Shown piece after piece: positions 17,301 to 25,654 of a DNA stretch of 64,000 bases. Under the pieces are notes generated by a model. That model saw only the letters and a program-made list of their open reading frames with translations. It searched no databases and was not told where the DNA came from. The stretch covers positions 251,652 through 315,651 of the forward strand of contig PLHW01000008.1 of NCBI GenBank assembly GCA_003139095.1. Direction: 5' to 3'. The position numbers were made by a program, and so were the translations under genes. The stretch is from Acidobacteriaceae bacterium. Lineage in GTDB: Bacteria > Acidobacteriota > Terriglobia > Terriglobales > Acidobacteriaceae. Position 1 is the first letter of the stretch; every line of letters starts with the position of its first letter.

Positions 17301-17619
17301 GAGGATAGGGTACTAGGTTTTGCGCGCCGGGACCGGGCTGCTATTTCACCGGGCGACGTGGATGGGCACGCCAATGTTAATCAGCTTCAGGCCTGCCCCA
17401 GCAGCGGATAGTAGGGTTGCCTTCGGCTCAACCGGCTGGGACAGAGTGTCCCAAGCACGCCGGAGCGAGACAAGTTGGCCCAAGCACACCTGGCTTCCCA
17501 TCTCGAGTTCCTTGTTTTTTCAGTGACTTAGGCCTCGCAAAGGGGTGGCAGGCCGGGTGCAAGATCAGTCGTGGACCGGGGCTCGTCTGAAGCGGCTCTG
17601 GGGTAAGGAAAGGTTGTCA
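17301..17619. other. Intergenic region with two hairpins upstream of the S8 protease
   Basis: No gene is seen. It holds GGTTG/CAACC around 17415-17433 and a perfect 7-bp stem TGGGACA-GAG-TGTCCCA at 17437-17453, about 165 bp before the protease start. These could form a structured leader. It also contains CGCAAAGG near 17537, but no complete known riboswitch. Confidence 0.4.
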
Positions 17620-19452
17620 ATGAAGGTCAAGCAAAAAGCAACGAAGCCCGCAAGGCGGGACGAACGGCACAGCGCGGCCTGGGGAAAACCCATGGCAGGC
17701 GCGGTCATGACGTTAGTTCTGGTCACTGGGATGGCGTTCGCGCAGGCATGGGATGGAGCGGAGGAGCAGCATACACCGCTGTCGCCGCGGATATCGGCCG
17801 AACTGAACCACGAGCTCACTCAGGCCCGGCAGGGTCTCGGCGGAAACGAGAGCGTCAGTGTCATCGTGCAGTACAAGCGGTCGCCGAAAAAAGAAACTCT
17901 GGCGCGCTTGCAGAACCAAGGCGGCCTCCTCTCGCGCAAGCTGGACGTGATTCAGGGAGCGGCCTTTAAGCTGCCGGTCAGCGCGCTCGCGGCTCTGGAA
18001 AACGATCCGAAGGTCGCCTACGTCAGCGTGGACCATGCGCTCCAGGCCTTCGACGACATTAACGACACCGCCGTCGGCAATGACACGAACTGGTTCAAAA
18101 CAACGGACGGTTCCGGCATCGGCGTCGCCGTCATTGACAGCGGCATCAATGACAGCAGCCTCGATTTCTGGAACGCCGCCAAGACCAAGTCGCGCGTCGT
18201 GTATCGCCAGGACTTCACTGGCCAAACCAATAAAGACTCGCACGGCAATGTCATCTACGACACCTACGGGCATGGCACGCACGTCGCCGGCATCATCGGC
18301 GGCAACGGCTACCATTCGGGCGGCGTTACGGAACGAGGAATGGCCACCAACGTCAACCTGCTGGACCTGCGCGTCCTCGACGCCAATGGCGGCGCCAGCG
18401 ACAGCATCGTGATCTCCGCCCTTCAGAAGGCGATCGCGTTGAAGAGCACCTACAACATTCGCATCATCAATCTATCTTTGGGGCGTGCGGCATTTGCGCC
18501 CTACGCGAACGACCCCCTCTGCCAGGCGGTGGAATCGGCTTGGAAGAGCGGCATCGTGGTCGTGGTCGCCGCCGGCAATTTTGGACGGGTCAGCCTGAAT
18601 GGCAGCAACGGGTACGGCACTATCGCCGCACCCGGCAACGATCCCTATGTACTCACCGTGGGCGGCATGAAGACTATGCAGACCTACGGCCGCACCGACG
18701 ATCGCATCGCCAGCTACAGTTCCAAGGGTCCGACGACCTACGATCACGTAGTAAAGCCGGACATCGTCGCCCCGGGCAATTACGCGGCCAGCGTCATCGC
18801 TCCCGGCAGCACCTTACTTTACTACTATCCCGGCAATGCGGTGCTGGGCACGGATGGAAAGCCCGACTATTTCACGCTCAGCGGCACCAGCATGGCCACC
18901 CCCATCGTATCGGGCGGCATCGCTCTCCTGCTGCAACGGAATCCGTCCCTGACGCCGGATCAGATGAAAGCGCGATTGATGAAGACCGCCTACAAAACGT
19001 TTCCGGCCTCGAGCGTGGCTTCGGATCCAGTTACCGGGCAGACTTACACGGCCTACTACGACCTTTTCACGGTCGGCGCGGGCTATCTTGACCTTCACGC
19101 CGCTTCCACGAATACCGACTTAGCACCGGCGGGGGCAGGATCGGCGTTGTCGCCCACCGCCGCTTATAACTCCAGCAACGGGACCGTAACTCTCTCCTAT
19201 GGCAACTCGCAGGTCGCGGGCAACTCGGTGGTTTGGGGATCGTCGGTGGTCTGGGGAACCTCGGTGGTCTGGGGCACCAACGTAGCCGGAAGTTCGGTCG
19301 TTTGGGGATCGTCGGTGGTCTGGGGAGCCAGCGCCAACACCGGCTTTAGCGTGGTCTGGAGCACGACAACTTCCGACGCCACTAGCGTGGTTTGGGGCAC
19401 GTCATTTGACAAGGGCGACGCGGCATTCGTCTCGGCAATCGGCGAAAACTAG
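17620..19452 (+). CDS. Secreted S8 subtilisin-like protease with SVVWG-repeat tail
   Basis: About 610 residues. A signal segment (AGAVMTLVLVTGMAFAQA) is followed by an I9-like propeptide and an S8 catalytic domain with Asp173 (VAVIDSGI), His221 (GHGTHVAG) and Ser424 (SGTSMATP). The last 80 residues repeat [S/T]VVWG about seven times with Ser/Thr/Asn linkers. The start at 17620 has AAGGAAAGG upstream; the frame is open to 17545. Likely role: extracellular protein degradation. The repeat tail may be an adhesion or surface-retention module. A strong terminator follows. Confidence 0.9.
   Translation: MKVKQKATKPARRDERHSAAWGKPMAGAVMTLVLVTGMAFAQAWDGAEEQHTPLSPRISAELNHELTQARQGLGGNESVSVIVQYKRSPKKETLARLQNQGGLLSRKLDVIQGAAFKLPVSALAALENDPKVAYVSVDHALQAFDDINDTAVGNDTNWFKTTDGSGIGVAVIDSGINDSSLDFWNAAKTKSRVVYRQDFTGQTNKDSHGNVIYDTYGHGTHVAGIIGGNGYHSGGVTERGMATNVNLLDLRVLDANGGASDSIVISALQKAIALKSTYNIRIINLSLGRAAFAPYANDPLCQAVESAWKSGIVVVVAAGNFGRVSLNGSNGYGTIAAPGNDPYVLTVGGMKTMQTYGRTDDRIASYSSKGPTTYDHVVKPDIVAPGNYAASVIAPGSTLLYYYPGNAVLGTDGKPDYFTLSGTSMATPIVSGGIALLLQRNPSLTPDQMKARLMKTAYKTFPASSVASDPVTGQTYTAYYDLFTVGAGYLDLHAASTNTDLAPAGAGSALSPTAAYNSSNGTVTLSYGNSQVAGNSVVWGSSVVWGTSVVWGTNVAGSSVVWGSSVVWGASANTGFSVVWSTTTSDATSVVWGTSFDKGDAAFVSAIGEN
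19222..19404 (+). repeat. SVVWG-encoding tandem repeat
   Basis: Seven copies of a TCGGTGGTTTGGGG-like unit occur in frame at the 3' end of the protease gene. Silent third-base differences between units suggest selection on the peptide rather than recent slippage. Confidence 0.75.
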
Positions 19453-19480
19453 CCTGCCGAAACGAAATGGCTCTTCCATG

Positions 19481-19525
19481 GCCCCACTCGTTCGACAAAC
19501 AACGAATGAGTGGGGCATCTCTTTT
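19481..19525 (+). terminator. Rho-independent terminator after the S8 protease
   Basis: A 14-bp stem (19481-19494 with 19503-19516, one G-T pair) has an 8-base loop and is followed by ATCTCTTTT. Confidence 0.8.
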
Positions 19526-19539
19526 GCCGCCGGATCCCG

Positions 19540-20802
19540 TCACATCAACTTCAGCTGCTTCGGCTCCGCCGCCGTGATGCGCACCCGCTCCACGCGCCGG
19601 TCGGTCGCATCCAGCACTTCATATCTCAGCCCATCATCTTCGATCACTTCGCCATTCTTCGGAATGCGTCCCGCCAGTTCGCTCACCAGCCCCGCGATGG
19701 TCGACGATTCGCGTCCCTCCGGCCGCTTCCCAAAAAACTCGTCGAGCCGGTCCACATCCATGCTTCCCGGAACCACAAACGAATGCTCGCTTTCCTGCAC
19801 CAGTTGGCCTTTTTCGTGTTCCTCGCCAATTTCGCCAACGATCTCTTCCACCAGGTCTTCGATGGTGACGAGTCCGGCGACGCCCCCATATTCGTCCACC
19901 ACGATCGCCATCCGGACGTTACTCTTCTGCATTTCGCGGAGTAAGTCACTTACTAACTTACTTTCCGGGACAAAATAGACGTCCTTGCGCATCAGGCTCG
20001 CGACCGTGCGGGTGTGCGCCTCGGAGTCGGCCACCTGCAACACATCCTGCGTGTGCAGAATCCCCTTGATATTGTGAATCGACGCTTCATACACGGGCAG
20101 GCGCGAAAAGGGCTTCACCCGCAGCAGTTCGATCACCTGCTCCACGGTCGAATCGGAGGCGACCGCCACCATCTCCGGCCGCGGCTTCATCACTTCGCGC
20201 ACCGTTTTGCCGCTGAACTCCACCACCGATTGAATCAGGTCGCGGTCGCCCTCCTGAATAATTCCCTCTTCCTGTCCCGCTTCAATCAGCGCGTCCACGG
20301 CCTCCGACGGCGTTTCGGGTTGCGCCTCGGCGTGCTCGTGGGTCAATGACGCCACCGACTGGCAAAAACCCAGCACCAGCGTCACCGGCATGATCAGGTA
20401 GATGAGTCCCCGCAAAAGCATCGCCCAGTGCGCCAGCCAGCGGCCATTAGTGCGCGAGAAAAATACAAACGGCAGAAAACGGTTGAAGAGAATAATGACC
20501 AGCACCAGGCTCAGCGTCGCCTCGAGCACTTCGGAGATCGTCCAGGCGCGATCGCGAAACACGCTGAAGCCGACGATCATCGCAATCGCCGCCATTACCA
20601 GTTGCGGCAGAATCGCCATTGAAAGCGCGGCGCGCGCCCGCGTCACGCCGAGTCGCGGCTCGACCACCTGCTCAAACGCATCGATATTGTCCTGGAAGTC
20701 GCGCGAGAGAAATTTTCCAATCTCCTGGTACAGGCGGTCTACGTAGGAGACCAGCGTCAGCAGGCCAAATAACAGCACCATCGCGATGCCGGGGCCGATC
20801 AT
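19540..20802 (-). CDS. CorC/HlyC-type CBS-domain membrane protein
   Basis: About 420 residues. Three to four hydrophobic segments in the first 150 residues form a DUF21/CNNM-like region. Two CBS domains follow (MKPRPEMVAVASDST, VVDEYGGVAGLVTIEDL), then a CorC_HlyC transporter-associated domain (VPGSMDVDRLDEFF). Homologues are linked to Mg2+/Co2+ homeostasis. The upstream frame to 20940 is ybeY sequence in another frame. The ATG at 20802 overlaps the ybeY TGA in an ATGA junction, so translation is probably coupled. Confidence 0.88.
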   Translation of the reverse strand: MIGPGIAMVLLFGLLTLVSYVDRLYQEIGKFLSRDFQDNIDAFEQVVEPRLGVTRARAALSMAILPQLVMAAIAMIVGFSVFRDRAWTISEVLEATLSLVLVIILFNRFLPFVFFSRTNGRWLAHWAMLLRGLIYLIMPVTLVLGFCQSVASLTHEHAEAQPETPSEAVDALIEAGQEEGIIQEGDRDLIQSVVEFSGKTVREVMKPRPEMVAVASDSTVEQVIELLRVKPFSRLPVYEASIHNIKGILHTQDVLQVADSEAHTRTVASLMRKDVYFVPESKLVSDLLREMQKSNVRMAIVVDEYGGVAGLVTIEDLVEEIVGEIGEEHEKGQLVQESEHSFVVPGSMDVDRLDEFFGKRPEGRESSTIAGLVSELAGRIPKNGEVIEDDGLRYEVLDATDRRVERVRITAAEPKQLKLM

Positions 20803-21311
20803 GATCTCGTCTTCCTCGCCGCGCGTCCGCGCAGAGTTTCTCGCCGGCCCGCACCGCCAGAGTTCACGCTCCTCGCATGCGCGGTCCTTCCAATCAGCCC
20901 CGGTGGCAAGCCGAGCCGGGCGCGCAATTCCTCTTCGCACCGCGCCATCTCCCCGCCGTCTCGCTCATGGTCATAGCCCGCCAGATGAAGCACGCCATGC
21001 AGGACCAGCACCTTGATTTCGACCGCCGCTGGATGACCGAAGGCGCGCGCGTTCTCGGCCGCCATCTCCGCTGAAATGGCTAACTCACCGGCAAATCGTT
21101 TGCGCGCATCATCCGCCGCTGCGGAAAACGAAAGCACGTCGGTGGCCCGATCTTTTCCGCGAAAGCGCCGGTTCAACGACTTCATCTCCGTATTCGACGT
21201 CACCAGCACATCGACCAATCCCTTCAATTTCGCGACGCCCCGCGCCCGGGCCACAAATCGGCTGAGCGCCAGTTCATTGAGGTCCTTCACACGCTTTCGC
21301 ATGATGACCAT
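20799..21311 (-). CDS. ybeY: Endoribonuclease / rRNA maturation factor YbeY
   Basis: The zinc motif HGVLHLAGYDHE (H-x3-H-x5-H) defines the family. YbeY acts in 16S 3' maturation and 70S quality control. The start at 21311 (MVIMRKRVKDLNEL) follows GGAG 9-10 bases upstream; the frame is open to 21398 but the extra residues do not fit the family. The C-terminus is about 30 residues longer than usual and Arg-rich. It lies between phoH and the corC-like gene, the common bacterial order. Confidence 0.92.
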   Translation of the reverse strand: MVIMRKRVKDLNELALSRFVARARGVAKLKGLVDVLVTSNTEMKSLNRRFRGKDRATDVLSFSAAADDARKRFAGELAISAEMAAENARAFGHPAAVEIKVLVLHGVLHLAGYDHERDGGEMARCEEELRARLGLPPGLIGRTAHARSVNSGGAGRRETLRGRAARKTRS

Positions 21312-21428
21312 CTTGCCATCTCCGCCAGTTCCCGTCGCCCAAAACCAGGCATAAACGAAAGGAGGGGCCGCGAAGCTCCTCCTTGTCCGGCGCGGCAAAA
21401 AGCTGCCTAAGCCGGCTCTCGCTCAAGT

Positions 21429-22532
21429 TTAATTGCGCACGTGCGGCTCTTCCATGGTAATGGCCGGAGGGGCTTCCCGCGCCGGAATTTCCTCTCCGCT
21501 TCTTTTCGCGCCGCTCGCGGTTCGCACCTGGCCTATCGCATCGGACGTTCCCGTCTTGGGTTCGAGCAGCAATAACTGCTGCTCCGCGATCCGCGTCTTG
21601 TGTTCGTCATAGGCACGAATGATCCGCTGCACCAGGTGGTGCCGCACCACGTCGCTCTCGTCAAAGTGTACGAAGGCCAGCCCGTTCACGCCCTGCAAAA
21701 TGTCAATTGCCTCCAGCAGCCCGCTGCGGCGCGCATTGGGCAGATCGATCTGCGTGATGTCGCCGGTGATGACGGCCTTCGAATTGAAGCCCAATCGAGT
21801 CACGAACATCTTCATCTGCTCGGAGGTTGTGTTCTGCGCTTCATCCAGAATCACGAACGAATCGTTGAGCGTCCGGCCGCGCATGAAGGCAATCGGCGCG
21901 ATCTCGATGATATTTTTCTCCAGGTATCGCTCCACCCGCTCCGGATCGAGCATGTCAAAGAGCGCGTCGTAGAGCGGGCGCAGGTACGGGTCGATTTTTT
22001 CCTGGAGGGTGCCCGGCAAAAATCCCAGCCGCTCGCCGGCCTCGACCGCAGGCCGCGCCAGGATGATGCGGTTCACCTGCTTGTTGAGTAGCGCCGAAAT
22101 GGCCATCGCGACCGCCAGGTACGTCTTGCCCGTTCCCGCCGGCCCCACGCCGAAGACCATGTCGTGCTTTTCGATCGCCTCCAGATAGCGGCGCTGGTTC
22201 GGGCTTTTCGGCTGCACCGTGCGCCGCCCGAACGAGCGCTGCCGGCCCGCTTCCGCCAGACCCTTCAGCGTCACATTGGGATCGCCCACCAGCACGCGCA
22301 ACATGCTGTTCAAATCGCCGTTCTGGAACTGGTAGCCGGTTTTTCGCAATTGTTCGTAGTCGGCAAAAAGCTGTTCGGCGCGCGCTACATCGCGGGGCGC
22401 GCCCTCCAGTTCAATGCAGTTGGCGCGCATGTCGATGTTGATGTTCAGGCCGGCTTCCAGCAAGTGCAGGTTTTCATCGCGCGTGCCAAACAGGGTCTCG
22501 ATATTCTTGGTCAGGTCAATGCTCTTCTTCAT
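21429..22532 (-). CDS. phoH: PhoH family ATPase (YbeZ-like)
   Basis: The 367 residues start with a KH-like segment (LHLLEAGLNINIDMRANC). The PhoH ATPase domain follows, with Walker A GPAGTGKTYLA and Walker B SFVILDEAQN. In E. coli YbeZ interacts with YbeY in ribosome/RNA metabolism. It heads the phoH-ybeY-corC run. The last 50 residues are low-complexity. Confidence 0.92.
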   Translation of the reverse strand: MKKSIDLTKNIETLFGTRDENLHLLEAGLNINIDMRANCIELEGAPRDVARAEQLFADYEQLRKTGYQFQNGDLNSMLRVLVGDPNVTLKGLAEAGRQRSFGRRTVQPKSPNQRRYLEAIEKHDMVFGVGPAGTGKTYLAVAMAISALLNKQVNRIILARPAVEAGERLGFLPGTLQEKIDPYLRPLYDALFDMLDPERVERYLEKNIIEIAPIAFMRGRTLNDSFVILDEAQNTTSEQMKMFVTRLGFNSKAVITGDITQIDLPNARRSGLLEAIDILQGVNGLAFVHFDESDVVRHHLVQRIIRAYDEHKTRIAEQQLLLLEPKTGTSDAIGQVRTASGAKRSGEEIPAREAPPAITMEEPHVRN

Positions 22533-22851
22533 TCGGGGTTCTGGCGCTGCCTCCCGCAGCGTTGGGGGCTCTGCTCGGATGCCAATTCTCTCGTTCCTGG
22601 ATGGAATGACCGGCCCGCGCCCGTCCGCTTTTTACACGCAAAGATTGTCTCTGAGGTAAGAATCTGCGGAAGGTGCGCCCTTTCGGGGCGTATGACAACC
22701 ATTGTCCTAAAGCGTAGCGCGGGCTGCGATGGGAGTCAATGGCATTTGGCTGACCCAGTTAGCTCTCCGGGATTCTCAGGTTTGGCCTTGGCATGCTTCC
22801 GGATCGGAACTTTTTTCCCGTTCCGCCGTATCATTTGTTGAGGAATATCCC
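22533..22851. other. Divergent intergenic region phoH / small membrane protein
   Basis: No gene is seen. It should hold both divergent promoters. A dyad GACAA-CCA-TTGTC lies at 22694-22706, 160 bp upstream of phoH. No clear sigma-70 pair was found. Confidence 0.35.
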
Positions 22852-23052
22852 ATGTTCTCCTTCCTGCTCTGGTGCGTGCTGTTCGTCTTGTGCTGGCCGC
22901 TGGCGTTGCTCGCGCTCATCCTCTATCCCTTCGTGTGGCTCCTGCTGCTTCCATTCCGGCTTGTCGGAATTGCCGTTCACGGAGCTCTCGCTTTGGTTCG
23001 GGAAGTATTTATGCTGCCGGTGCGCCTGCTGCGAGCGCCTTTCCGGGTTTAG
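22852..23052 (+). CDS. Small hydrophobic membrane protein
   Basis: The 66 residues begin MFSFLLWCVLFVLCWP. Two adjacent hydrophobic stretches (2-20 and 22-36) are followed by a basic amphipathic tail. The start at 22852 has TTGAGGAAT 7-9 bases upstream, which favours it over the longer frame from 22729. The family is not recognised. It is convergent with the CoA-transferase genes. Confidence 0.6.
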   Translation: MFSFLLWCVLFVLCWPLALLALILYPFVWLLLLPFRLVGIAVHGALALVREVFMLPVRLLRAPFRV

Positions 23053-23078
23053 CGGGCTGGCTGGAGCGGGTGAAAGTT

Positions 23079-23762
23079 CTACCCCTGCATGGTCATGAGC
23101 CGGGGGCTGATGCGCAGTTTTGGTTCGGTGGCACGCTGGACGTCTTCGACGGTCAGTCCGGGAGCAATCTCTTCGAGCACGAGGCCTTCGAGCGTGACGC
23201 GAATGTAGGCCATCTCGGTCACGATGGTATCGACCACTTTCACTCCGGTCAGCGGGAGCGTGCATTTTTTCAAGATTTTCGGCTGACCATCTTTGGTCGC
23301 GTGTTCCATAGCGACGACGACCCTACGCGCGCCCGCGACCAGGTCCATCGCTCCACCCATGCCTTTGACCATTTTTCCGGGAATCATCCAGTTGGCGAGA
23401 TTGCCCTGCTCGTCGACTTCCATTGCGCCGAGCACGCTGAGGTCGATGTGGCCGCCGCGAATCATGGCGAACGAATCGGCGCTTGAAAAATATGCGGTGC
23501 CGGCGAGTTCGCTGACCGTTTCCTTGCCGGCGTTAATCAGGTCGGCGTCTTCCGTTCCTTCGACTGGGTAGGGCCCGATGCCGAGCATGCCATTTTCGCT
23601 TTGCAGGATCACGTCCATGCCGGGCGGAACATAATTGGCAATCAGCGTCGGCATGCCGATGCCGAGGTTTACGTAGAATCCATCGCGCAATTCGCGCGCA
23701 ATGCGCTTGACGATGCGGTCACGTTTTTCCGTATCTTTTGCGGGCTTGGTTTCGGTTGGCAT
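23079..23762 (-). CDS. scoB: 3-oxoacid CoA-transferase subunit B
   Basis: The 227 residues carry the beta-subunit signature [11 protein letters not shown] and the catalytic Glu in [10 protein letters not shown]. The enzyme moves CoA between succinyl-CoA or acetyl-CoA and acetoacetate in ketone-body use. It lies 96 bp after the A subunit in the same orientation. AtoA-type acetate CoA-transferase is a close alternative. Confidence 0.88.
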   Translation of the reverse strand: MPTETKPAKDTEKRDRIVKRIARELRDGFYVNLGIGMPTLIANYVPPGMDVILQSENGMLGIGPYPVEGTEDADLINAGKETVSELAGTAYFSSADSFAMIRGGHIDLSVLGAMEVDEQGNLANWMIPGKMVKGMGGAMDLVAGARRVVVAMEHATKDGQPKILKKCTLPLTGVKVVDTIVTEMAYIRVTLEGLVLEEIAPGLTVEDVQRATEPKLRISPRLMTMQG

Positions 23763-23858
23763 AAGTTTCTTCGGTTACAAGGTCGGCCGTCGTTGGGCGT
23801 TCATCGTTCTGGAAGTCGCAGCGAACGCAGCTGCTCGGAACTCCCGAACGACCCGCTA

Positions 23859-24563
23859 CTAGCGCGCTGCAACTTTCCTCACGGTGCGTTTCTCGATCCT
23901 CTTCTCAAACACCTTGCCCTGAAAAATTCTCTTCACGTACACGCTCGGCGTGTGCACCAAGTCGGGCTCCAGTTCACCGGGCTGCACCAGATGCTCGACT
24001 TCGGCGATCGTGACCTTGGCCGCGGTCGCCATCATGGGATTAAAATTGCGCGCTGTTTTGCGATAGACGAGATTGCCCCAAGTGTCGCCCTTCCAGGCTT
24101 TGACAAAGGCAAAGTCGGCCTTGAGGGCGCGCTCCATGATGAAGGGACGCCCATCGAACTCGCGCACTTCCTTTCCCTCGGCGACCACCGTGCCAAATCC
24201 AGTGGGAGTGAAGAACGCTGGAATACCCGCGCCGCCCGCGCGAATGCGCTCGGAAAAAGTTCCCTGCGGCACCAGGTCAAGCTGCACGCGGCCGTCGAGC
24301 ACCATCGCTTCCAGCAATTTGTTTTCGCCGACGTAGGTTCCGATGTGGCGCTTGATCTGGCCGTTCGCGAGCAACAGGCCCATGCCCGCGCCATCGACGC
24401 CCGCGTTGTTGCTGATGGTGGTGAGATTCTTGACGCCCTTGGCGGCCAGCGCACGAATCAGATTCTCGGGATTGCCGCAGAGCCCGAACCCGCCCACCAT
24501 GATGGTGGCTCCGTCGAAGACATCCTGAATGGCCTCTTCCGCGCTCGAAACGACCTTGTGCAT
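23859..24563 (-). CDS. scoA: 3-oxoacid CoA-transferase subunit A
   Basis: The 234 residues include VGGFGLCGNPENLI and TISNNAGVDGAGMGLLL, typical of the alpha subunit of SCOT/AtoD. It forms a heterotetramer with the B subunit. It sits downstream of tyrA, with a CCACGGAG-type inverted repeat in the gap. That placement may reflect read-through from the aromatic block or simple adjacency. Confidence 0.88.
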   Translation of the reverse strand: MHKVVSSAEEAIQDVFDGATIMVGGFGLCGNPENLIRALAAKGVKNLTTISNNAGVDGAGMGLLLANGQIKRHIGTYVGENKLLEAMVLDGRVQLDLVPQGTFSERIRAGGAGIPAFFTPTGFGTVVAEGKEVREFDGRPFIMERALKADFAFVKAWKGDTWGNLVYRKTARNFNPMMATAAKVTIAEVEHLVQPGELEPDLVHTPSVYVKRIFQGKVFEKRIEKRTVRKVAAR

Positions 24564-24619
24564 GGCAAGAGAATTCTATAGGAATTTCCTTTTGCAGGAG
24601 AAAAGTCAAACCCAGAATC

Positions 24620-24691
24620 TACCACGGAGGCACAGGGACACTGAGAAGTTCATCTTTTTCTTTTCTCCGCGTCTCCGTGTCTCCGTGGTGG
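24620..24691. repeat. CCACGGAG inverted repeat at the tyrA 3' end
   Basis: Left arm 24620-24644 (ACCACGGAGGCACAGGGACAC) and right arm 24665-24690 (GTCTCCGTGTCTCCGTGGT) are imperfect inverted copies. The right arm is coding: it encodes the last residues of TyrA (KSPPRRHGDAEK). Confidence 0.75.
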
Positions 24692-25540
24692 ACTTTTTCT
24701 CAGCTCGTGCGCACGCTCGAATTCGGCAGCCAGTTCGCGCGAGTCGAGGTTCTCGCGAATGTGGGCGAGCCGCTGCTCAAGCTTATGGAGAGCGTCGGCG
24801 ATGTTGCCGCGATTGGTGATGGCGATGTCGCGCCACATGGAATAAGGCGAACCGGAGATGCGCGTGATTTCGCGCAGAGCGCGGCCGCCGATGTCGAGCA
24901 GCGGCGCTCCGGCGCCGAACTCGTCGACCAGCGTGGCCGCCAGCGCGGTGGAGATCATCTGCGGCAGATGGCTGATCCAGGCGCAGAAGCGATCATGCTC
25001 GGCAGGATCGAGCAGGACGACGCGCGCGCCCATTTTTTCCACGCAGTGCAGAAATTCTCCGCAAAGTCCCGCGTGCGGGTTCTGGCGCGGCAGCGGCGTG
25101 AACAGCCAGACTGCGCCTTCGAACAGGTCGGCGTCGGCGAATTCCACGCCCGAATTCTCTTTGCCCGCCATCGGATGTCCGGCCAGAAATCGTTGCGCCG
25201 CCGAGCGGCCAAACGACTTGGTGGCGCGCTTCACGATTTCGGATTTGGTGCTGCCCACGTCGGTAACCAGCGTGCGCGTCGGAAGCCCGGGCCCGAGGCG
25301 CTCGATCAAATCGATGATCGCGATCACCGGCGTGGCAAGCACGATGAGATCGCTGCCGCGGACAGCTTCGGAGACGTTGGTCACGCCGCGATCAATGGCG
25401 CCGCACTCTTTGGCGCGCTTGAGCACGGGCGCGCGGTCGCATCCCACGATGCGCCCGGCCAGACCCCGCTTGCGCAGCGCGAGGCCAAGCGAGCCTCCGA
25501 TCAATCCCGTGCCGATGATGGTGACCTGCTTGAAGGACAT
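24650..25540 (-). CDS. tyrA: Prephenate dehydrogenase TyrA
   Basis: The 296 residues have an N-terminal NADP-binding motif (IGTGLIGGSLGLAL). The catalytic region shows GHPMAGKENSG, and the C-terminal dimerisation helices follow. It oxidatively decarboxylates prephenate to 4-hydroxyphenylpyruvate in tyrosine synthesis. No ACT domain is present. The last 13 residues are translated from a dispersed inverted repeat that also supplies the stop. The start abuts another repeat (25541-25654) and has no clear Shine-Dalgarno sequence. Confidence 0.92.
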   Translation of the reverse strand: MSFKQVTIIGTGLIGGSLGLALRKRGLAGRIVGCDRAPVLKRAKECGAIDRGVTNVSEAVRGSDLIVLATPVIAIIDLIERLGPGLPTRTLVTDVGSTKSEIVKRATKSFGRSAAQRFLAGHPMAGKENSGVEFADADLFEGAVWLFTPLPRQNPHAGLCGEFLHCVEKMGARVVLLDPAEHDRFCAWISHLPQMISTALAATLVDEFGAGAPLLDIGGRALREITRISGSPYSMWRDIAITNRGNIADALHKLEQRLAHIRENLDSRELAAEFERAHELRKSPPRRHGDAEKRKR

Positions 25541-25654
25541 TTGTAATTAGGAATTGGCAATTTGTAATTTGCGACCTGCAAAGTTCGCGCCCGCATCTTG
25601 TAATTTGGGTTTTGCTTTTCAATTACCAATTACAAATCCGCAAATTACAAATTA
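25541..25654. repeat. AATTGGTAATTTGTAATT inverted repeat filling the tyrA/DAHP synthase gap
   Basis: Left arm 25541-25572 and right arm 25620-25654 are AT-rich imperfect inverted copies built from AATTTGTAATTTGC. The element occupies the whole gap, from the base before the tyrA start to the base before the DAHP synthase stop. Confidence 0.75.

Noticed and set aside
17520-17580. Possible c-di-GMP-I riboswitch (CGCAAAGG, GGCCGGGTGCAAG)
   Set aside because: The conserved core around the two helices is incomplete and spacing is wrong.
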